Below are positions 57,549 through 64,000 of a DNA stretch of 64,000 bases, piece by piece. Origin of the DNA: Diatrype stigma (lineage: Eukaryota; Ascomycota; Sordariomycetes; Xylariales; Diatrypaceae); the NCBI GenBank assembly GCA_022225965.2, contig JAKJXP020000150.1, positions 19,398 to 83,397 on the forward strand. The letters run 5' to 3'. The position numbers and the translations under genes were made by a program. A model generated the notes under the pieces. It was given only the letters and a program-made list of their open reading frames with translations. It was not told the DNA's origin and made no database searches. Position 1 is the stretch's first letter. The number at the start of each line of letters is the position of its first letter.

Positions 57549-58721
57549 TCATTCGTGTCTCGCGCCATCCCTTCCCTCTCCATCCTTCTCCGTCTCGCCA
57601 CCACCACCACCGTAACGCATTTTTTCTTCCTGATCCTCCTGCTGCCGCCCCCCCTTATCTACTTCTCCCACCTTCAACAGCTCGGACTTCGTTGAGGACG
57701 AGTCATCATCATCCGGACTTCCATAATACACATATAGTGTATCGTCCAACAAGCCACAGTCGCCGTTCATCCAAGCGAAGTTGGCCAGAGTAATCTTGGT
57801 ATTACTGCCGCCACCGCCGCCGTTGCCAGTGTTGCTATCGAGGCTGTCACCTGCTTCCTGGTCCAGATCCGTATGAGGGTCGTCGCCAGCAGCAGACGAT
57901 GGCACCGACTGCAATTTTGGCTTGGGTTCGAGCTCGACGAGCTCCTCGGATCCGCCCTCCAGCTTGTCGGGTGCGGTTTCAGGATCATCGACTCTGTCCG
58001 GCCCAGGATACAGCCCATCGCGGATGCCCTGTATTAGCATATCCTTGGTGACGCCGATGCCGCCCTCACCCCCCTGCGTCTCCATGTGCTGGGTGTCGCC
58101 ATCCTCACCCTCCCGGGCACTGCCACCGCTAGTGGTAGCGCAGATGATGAGCGAGGGGAAGTCGTAGTCGCCGAGGCAGCAGGGGCAGCGGCCGGCGAGG
58201 GAAGCGGGGACGAAGGTGAGACGCAAGGTGGACAGGCCGGGCGCGGTGGCGACGGCGTCGGGAATGTCATTCCGCGCTGCGACCTCCTCGCGGATCCGCT
58301 CGAATGCCGCTCGGTAGTGGCGGTCGTGGTCGTCGAGCGACAAGGTATCGACCTCGATGTTACTGGGTATATTAGGATCATTCTTCGTGCCTGCTACTGC
58401 CCCCGTTTCAGTGACGTCGTCGACGCGCTGACTGATGAGCCTGAGTAGCGAATCCCACTGTACTCGTGGGTACTGCACCCCGTCGTCGAAGTCGCCATTG
58501 CCATCGCCATCACCATTGATATCGTCATCAAAATCGCCTCTATCGTGAACACCGGCGTCAGCAGCTCGTGGATTTATTTGATCTGCTGCCTGTTGCCCGC
58601 CCTCATCTTGAAGCGCCTCCTTCTGAGTTGCATTACTATCGCGCTGCGTATTATTTCCATTTGAAATCTCCTGGGCGAGCTTTAGTCCCGCCATGTCCCT
58701 TCGAATCTTGTCGTCTGACAT
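57549..58721 (-). CDS. Uncharacterised acidic protein with a CxCC motif
   Basis: A single minus-strand exon of 390 aa starts at the ATG at 58721 (M-S-D-D-K-I-R-R-D). The composition is strongly acidic, with Asp/Gly repeats (N-G-D-G-D-G-N-G-D) near residue 70 and a Glu/Gln-rich C-terminus after L-L-K-V-G-E-V-D. A folded core seems to lie around residues 80-210: V-Q-W-D-S-L-L-R-L-I-S-Q-R-V, L-D-D-H-D-R-H-Y-R-A-A-F-E-R-I, L-R-L-T-F-V-P-A-S-L and G-R-C-P-C-C-L-G-D-Y-D-F-P-S-L-I-I. A second core lies near the end, with F-A-W-M-N-G-D-C-G-L-L-D-D-T-L-Y-V-Y-Y-G. The CPCC could bind a metal with distant ligands or be a redox motif; this is inference. I do not recognise the family. Length, GC-rich codon use and the strong hydrophobic patterning of the cores favour a real gene. 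Confidence 0.75.
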   Translation of the reverse strand: MSDDKIRRDMAGLKLAQEISNGNNTQRDSNATQKEALQDEGGQQAADQINPRAADAGVHDRGDFDDDINGDGDGNGDFDDGVQYPRVQWDSLLRLISQRVDDVTETGAVAGTKNDPNIPSNIEVDTLSLDDHDRHYRAAFERIREEVAARNDIPDAVATAPGLSTLRLTFVPASLAGRCPCCLGDYDFPSLIICATTSGGSAREGEDGDTQHMETQGGEGGIGVTKDMLIQGIRDGLYPGPDRVDDPETAPDKLEGGSEELVELEPKPKLQSVPSSAAGDDPHTDLDQEAGDSLDSNTGNGGGGGSNTKITLANFAWMNGDCGLLDDTLYVYYGSPDDDDSSSTKSELLKVGEVDKGGRQQEDQEEKMRYGGGGGETEKDGEGRDGARHE

Positions 58722-59477
58722 TCCGCTACGCGTTTCATAGGTTGCTTGGGATAGTAATGATGGTGCTTTGTTGATGCAAGACGAGTCTGGGCTTGCCCAT
58801 TTGAGCCCCTGGTTCCTCGAAACCTTTTGTCTTCATATAACTCATGCGCACAAAGAAAATATGGTTTGCCTTTGTTCGCACACCCCCACGAGAGCACAAA
58901 AAAACACCAGTTGCGATGAGTGAACAGCAGAAAGAGATCTTGCGCATCTTTGGCTTTTGATGAGGTCAGTCATCGGGGCTGCCTGAAGCTAGAGGCATGA
59001 TATTCGAAGGGCAGTTGCCCTTGTGAGCTGACCGCCGCCACTATAAAATTGCCTACGAGCCTTTGGCGCATCTATTATTCCCCCTTGGAGTCAGAATATT
59101 AATTGGAAGGCAAATGATCGCTCATTTTAACCACAACCGACCTACGCTGGGCTTGGGCCGGAATACGCTGCGATCTATATAAGCTTGCCAATAGGGGGCA
59201 TTCGCCGTCCGGGATGTTGCAGACCAGATATACATACCAGGCATAGTAGTATAGATAAAGGGGTATACATACGCCGAATCGTGTTGCAACACATCTACAG
59301 CACACATCTTCTTGACAGACATTTCACCTGTAATTCTGACCTGTATCTTCATGCGCCGAAACCTGCAACGCCGATCCAACAATCCTAACATTCGCTCAGC
59401 CAGAAACGCCGCTAAAATTCGGTTTCAACCGTAACATGCTCCTGCGTGTATCGGACATAACCTTCACAAGATCTTCC
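58722..59477. other. Intergenic, 0.76 kb
   Basis: Upstream region of the acidic-protein gene and 3' region of SGF29. Both genes are on the minus strand. No additional feature is seen. Confidence 0.55.
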
Positions 59478-60522
59478 TTAACCCCGGTATTCAACGACGT
59501 AACGGCGAATGACGGCCTGCATCAAGCTCTCATCTCCCTCAAATTTGAGGTTGACTTTCCCGTCTGGCGCCATACCCTGCACCTCAGCCTTGTAGAAGGT
59601 GGTGGAATCCGGATACATAGCTAGCACGGTCTTGCCTGTCTCGAGGGGTGGTAGAACAGTGCCCTGTTTGGGGATGGGGATCATACTGCTGGCACTCGTG
59701 CGGAAGTCCTTCTTGACACCGTGCTCGTCGGGCTCGGCGTCCAGGACCTTGTAGCGGCGGGCTTTACCCTCACCGCGCACTTCCTGGACGAAACCCAGGA
59801 TCCAGTCGGTGTGCTCATTGTTGATAGGCTTTGGCTTGAACGCCACTTCGTCTTCCTTGGCAAAGGTTACCTTAGAACGTATGATACCCGCCGCGGTGCC
59901 TGACTGGGGCTCTACACTACCGGCTTTAGCTGCTGGCGTCCGATCTCGATTCGGTGGCACCGAGTCTCGGTCACCTTTGCTAGAGGGCCCGTTTATTCTG
60001 CCTCGGGAGGTTGGATTGGGCGATGGAACGGGGGAGTCTCCAGCTCCATCGAAGTCGTAGACGGAGGTAGAGGCAACAGTGTCTTTGATCCGTTGCGTAG
60101 CTGATCTAGAACTGGATTGTTCCAGCTCTTGTTCCTTAGCCTGCGCCACCGCCTTCAAAATCTTAGCCTGCTCAATAATTGCAAGGAGATTTTGGCCGGC
60201 AGCTTCATTGATCTTCACACCACGGCGCAGCAGGTTATCTAGCTTGCTGTAGTCTTCCGTTGTAATGGCTTGGGATTCTTCATTAGTATAGATCTACAGG
60301 CAAGAGAAGCTCAGTCGTAAACTCACTCCCCTTGTCTTTCTTCTCAGCCATGGTCTTGTCTTGATCCCGAATGGCAAGGACATTTGAGCTGCTGTCGTTG
60401 AAAGTGTTGAGTGTGCTAGGGAGCAGTTTTTTGACATCCTCCCATAGATGCAATTCCTCGCCGTGACCTCCAGCTTCTGTGCTACGGTTAGGTCCTCGGG
60501 GGCGACTTCTTTGTGAAGACAT
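59478..60522 (-). CDS. SGF29: SAGA-associated factor 29 (tandem tudor domain)
   Basis: Exon 1 is 60522-60327 and exon 2 is 60268-59478, giving 328 aa. The intron (58 nt, donor GTGAGT) has branch site TACTAAT. The first AG after it is only five bases away, so I place the acceptor at the second AG (60270-60269). Using the first would add three residues. The C-terminal 140 residues are the SGF29 tandem-tudor domain: D-E-V-A-F-K-P-K, W-I-L-G-F-V-Q-E-V, R-Y-K-V-L-D-A-E-P-D, T-V-L-A-M-Y-P-D-S-T-T-F-Y-K-A-E-V and L-K-F-E-G-D-E. The Asp of D-A-E-P-D and the aromatic residues of Y-P-D-S-T-x-F-Y form the H3K4me3 and N-terminus pockets in known structures. The N-terminal half is helical then Ser/Pro-rich. 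SGF29 brings the SAGA acetyltransferase module to methylated histone H3 in the nucleus. Confidence 0.92.
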
Positions 60523-62146
60523 AGTGGTGAGTTTTGGTCAAGCCGAAGCTGACCCCAAACTGGCAAGGGGAAGCTGGGGCACGAGCAAAGCAGATCAGTT
60601 AGGGTTCCCCGCCCACTATCGTGAGAAGCCCCGGGATGGCGAGAAGCAGCGAGGGTCCAAGCTGAGAGCAGGGATCCTTTTGCAGCCCACTTTGTAACTC
60701 GCAGGAGCTTGATTACGCCGGGCCGCGTATTTCTGTTAGAAGTCAGCGGATACCGTAACATAGTAGGCAACATTTCTTCTACATTTCACCCCAACCATCG
60801 AAACAAGAAAAACTGAGTAAGAATACAGGGTTTCAAACTGGTCCCATGTTGTCGGTAAGAAATCCGCCTTTTGTGAGCTGCATATTGTATACGCTGCACC
60901 ACGTAGCGAACAAAGTAAGAGAGAAGAAAACGGGTATCAACGCTAGAGAGAAACTGGATATAGTTCGCCAAACCTCGCCAAACCTAGATTAGATGACATA
61001 ATTGTGAACTTACATATCGCGACTTGTAGCCAGAGTTTCCTGCCCCTACCGGATATAGGTAATGGGGGAAGTGGGTCAAACCGGATGGTATCTGCCACTG
61101 ATGCTCTCTTACATAGCGGGAGGGAATGAAAGAAGGTGAATAAGGTGACAGTCGGACTTTATATGGGCGGGATATGGAACTAGGCGACGAGGCTGACGCT
61201 GTATAGAGGGTCAAAGGGTCAGAGGATCAGAGGATCAGAGGATCAGAGGATCAGAGGATCAGAGGATCAGGAGGGACCGAGATGATGAATACGTCCAGCG
61301 ACTCATCAAAACGTAAAACAGACAGAAGTGTTCGGAAATGTTCAGACTAAAAGGCGCTGGTATATGGGCTGGGAAGAAGCTGTGCGTGAGTGACACATAG
61401 ATAGTGAATGCCCAGGATAGTGCCCTCGAGATGGCGCCCGTGAGATGGCTGCGAGAGATTATGACATTGTATAGGGAGTTGAGTTGAGCCAAGAAAGCGC
61501 GGAATCGCAATGCGTCCAGTTAAGGGAGGTTACAGCAGGCAATGGCCTAAGACTAACGCGGTGGGCGGTGGGCGGTGAGACGAATAAGTCCGGCAGTTTC
61601 AAGTCGGGATTGGGCGGTCAAGAAGTACAATAACTACATACATACATACATACATACGTACATATAGCACCCCCACTTTCCACGTAGGGCTTTGCTCCAG
61701 CCTATCCAGCATAAGTCTGTCTGGTGGGTTGGCGGGGTAGTAGCTTGTTACTCATAATGTAGGTACATAGCCTCAACTCTACTACATATAGTACATATAG
61801 GTATGTAGCCAGCCAATAAAAGCATCCAAGTTACCAACATCGACAAGACAAACTTTCATTTCCATCTCCATACTTCAAGACCGCATCTGCGTGGACGATA
61901 CGGAACAGAGTATAACAATACCCACTCCAATATATGTGTGTCAGTCGATACAACAAAGTGTGTCTTTCACTACATAATCCAACCGTATATGCTGATCCTA
62001 GGGCAGCCTTGACCGTAGAGCCTTGAGCAAAACAGACAGGATTTCGTAATAAAGTGCCAGAACATTCGGATCTAACAGACATCTGACACGGAGATCAACA
62101 TCAACTTACATTACTCCCACTTATTCTCACTCACTCAGTCCTAAAC
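60523..62146. other. Intergenic, divergent promoters of SGF29 and PMI
   Basis: The two genes are transcribed outward across 1.6 kb. The region has an AGGATCAG array (61223-61271), a CATA tetranucleotide run (61634-61660) and GGGCGGTG repeats near 61560-61577. The last 60 bases before the PMI start are a pyrimidine/ACTCAC-rich leader. Nothing else is recognised. Confidence 0.55.
61223..61271. repeat. AGGATCAG octamer array
   Basis: Six perfect tandem copies of AGGATCAG in the SGF29/PMI intergenic region. Such an array is likely to vary in copy number. Confidence 0.9.
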
Positions 62147-63593
62147 ATGTTGCCGAATCCTTTGATTAGACTCCAGTGTGGAGTCAACTCCTATGACTGG
62201 GGCAAGGTGGGATCCGAATCTGCGGCTGCCAAGTTCGCGGCTGCGACCCCTTCGGACACACTGAACATCCAATCCGACAAGCCTTATGCCGAGGTAAGCA
62301 GGCACATTATGGATCTTGAGATTCAGTTTCATATCCGTATCCATATGAGAGACTGACGACGAATAGCTCTGGATGGGCACTCACCCCTCGAACCCTTCCA
62401 AAGACGTCGCCACCGGCCGGACGTTGCTCGAGCTTGTCGAGGGTAATCGCATGCTGCTGGCGCCATCTGTCCAGGCCAAGTATGGCTCAAAGCTCCCTTT
62501 CCTGTTCAAGGTGCTTTCCATCGGCAAAGCGCTCTCCATTCAAGCCCACCCCAACAAGAAGCTGGCAGAGCAGTTGCATGCGAAAGATCCCAAGAACTAC
62601 CCCGATGACAACCACAAGCCCGAGATGGCCATAGCCATCACGGACTTCGAAGGGCTCTGCGGGTTCCGCCCACTAGGCGAGATCGCACACTTCCTGGCTT
62701 CCGTGCCTGCCCTGCGGGAACTTGTTGGCGAGGACGAAGCCAAGTCTTTCATCGCCACAGTCCGAGGCCAGGAAGGCGACGACTCGTCCGAGTCAACCAC
62801 CCAGAACAAGCGCGCTCTGCAATCCGCCTTCGCCGCGCTCATGAAGTCCTCCCAAGACGACGTCGCCAAAGCCGCCAAGGCGCTCGTCGCCGACGCCGAG
62901 AGCCGAGGCGCCGACTTCGCTGACGGCGGCATCGAGTCGACGAGCGGGGCGACCATGTCCGAAGTGGTGATCCGGCTGAACAAGCAGTTCCCCGATGACG
63001 TGGGGCTGTTCGTGTTGTTCTTCCTCAACTTCGTGAAGCTGGCGCCCGGCGAGGCCATGTTCCTGCAGGCGGACGACATCCACGCGTACGTCTCGGGCGA
63101 CATCATCGAGTGCATGGCCGCGAGCGACAATGTCGTCCGCGCCGGGTTCACGCCCAAGTTCAAGGACGTGCAGACGCTTGTCGACCTGCTCACGTACAAC
63201 TACGCGCCCATCGAGGAGCAGAAGATGACCCCCACCGAGTACCCTTACGTGGTGCTGAACCGCGCCGCGTACAGCGCCGGCTCGGAGGCCCTGCTCTACG
63301 ACCCGCCCATCGACGAGTTCAGCGTGATTCGCACGGTGCTGCGGGGCGACACGGCCAAGGCGACGTTCGATCCCATCGACGGGCCGAGCATTGTCATCTG
63401 CACCGGTGGCAAGGGCAAGATCTCCGTCGGAGCCAAGATTGAGGAGGTCAAGGAGGGCTACGTCTTCTTCGTGGGCTCCTCGGCGGAGCTGGTCCTGGAG
63501 TCAGAGGGCGGCCCGGACGACGAGTTTACGACGTTCAAGGCGTTCTGTGAAGTATTGGATCATAGCAATGGAGGTGGTGAGGCTCAGCTATGA
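62147..63593 (+). CDS. Mannose-6-phosphate isomerase, type I (phosphomannose isomerase)
   Basis: Exons 62147-62293 and 62367-63593 (73-nt intron, phase 0, branch GACTGAC) encode 457 aa. The enzyme converts fructose-6-phosphate and mannose-6-phosphate in the cytosol and so supplies GDP-mannose for protein glycosylation and cell-wall mannan. Family motifs are complete: N-S-Y-D-W-G-K near the start, the junction [17 protein letters not shown] (zinc-ligand Gln and His), [13 protein letters not shown] (zinc-ligand Glu), [16 protein letters not shown] (zinc-ligand His) and [12 protein letters not shown]. Residues about 175-215 form an Ala/Lys/Ser-rich insert. The start at 62147 is right because the conserved [12 protein letters not shown] block begins seven residues later. 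Confidence 0.96.
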
Positions 63594-64000
63594 GCGGGGA
63601 TCTTGGTCTCAAGAACAAATACCTTGTGGGCAACGTAAAACGACATTGATTATGTATTTCGTAGATGCAGTCAAGCAAGCCTTTCGGGAAGTTACAGCGC
63701 CGCTTCTGCATGTAGCTACATGTTTACAGGTGGCAATAAAGAATTCATATCTTTTCCTGAGAATCCACCACTGATTCTTCCAAGGAACTCTCCTTTCATA
63801 CCATCTGGGAGGCGGGGGATAATCCTAGAATATTTTAATCGAGGGGCTCCTTCCGCAGAATGGGAACCAAAGATCTTATTCACCGGAACGATATAATCGA
63901 GCTAAAGTTCTACATGCCCGTATAGCAATGCTAAAGCTAGAGCATCCATTCCAGACCTCAGAAATGTAAATGGGGGGGGGGGGGGGGGGGGGGGGGGGGG
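63594..64000. other. PMI 3' region and terminal G run
   Basis: Downstream of the stop codon I see no further gene. The last 29 bases (63972-64000) are all G, which may be a genuine homopolymer or an assembly or read-end artefact. Confidence 0.6.

Overview
The window is nuclear DNA of a filamentous ascomycete (Pezizomycotina, most likely a sordariomycete-like lineage; the exact taxon is inference). The grounds are short GT-AG introns with CTAAC-type branch sites, GC-rich coding exons, a Zn(II)2Cys6 factor, a Pth11/rhodopsin-type membrane protein, and AT-rich blocks in which transposase codons are changed by C-to-T and G-to-A transitions, the signature of repeat-induced point mutation (RIP).

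Layout. 1-4.1 kb is a RIP-degraded transposon graveyard holding a Tc1/mariner transposase relic. 4.1-5.6 kb holds decayed sequence. 5.7-7.9 kb is a seven-exon secreted S28 peptidase gene. It converges on a five-exon rhodopsin-domain membrane protein gene (8.4-10.3 kb) whose last intron carries a 599-bp MITE. 12.9-14.3 kb is a Zn2Cys6 regulator. 14.3-22.7 kb is a gene desert. 22.7-24.4 kb is a PPIL4-type cyclophilin-RRM protein. 24.8-25.3 kb is a second TA-flanked MITE. 26.8-27.3 kb is a small uncharacterised gene. 32.5-33.6 kb is an NmrA/isoflavone-reductase-like protein. 33.7-35.1 kb is a nested pair of non-autonomous elements. 35.7-37.2 kb is RNA polymerase I subunit A43. 38.0-39.2 kb is very AT-rich, with a 422-bp GC-rich island inside it.

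From 40.7 kb the genes become denser: an ARF6-type GTPase, the Mediator kinase Ssn3/CDK8, Arp2, a DCG1-like Asp/Glu racemase, an MFS sugar-transporter homologue, a broken ankyrin-repeat gene, an acidic uncharacterised protein, SGF29 of SAGA, and type I mannose-6-phosphate isomerase. The window ends in a 29-nt G run.

Functionally these are mostly unlinked housekeeping genes: transcription (RPA43, SSN3, SGF29), RNA processing (PPIL4), actin and membrane traffic (ARP2, ARF6), and cell-wall sugar supply (PMI). Accessory genes lie next to transposon debris. I see no biosynthetic gene cluster, CRISPR array, tRNA or rRNA gene. The most interesting structures are the MITE between branch point and acceptor of an intron, the nested element with clear target-site duplications, the GC-rich island with 18-bp flanking direct repeats, and a 10-bp palindrome repeated seven times in noncoding DNA. 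Exon coordinates were assigned by eye from splice motifs, reading phase and remembered family motifs. No alignment was run.
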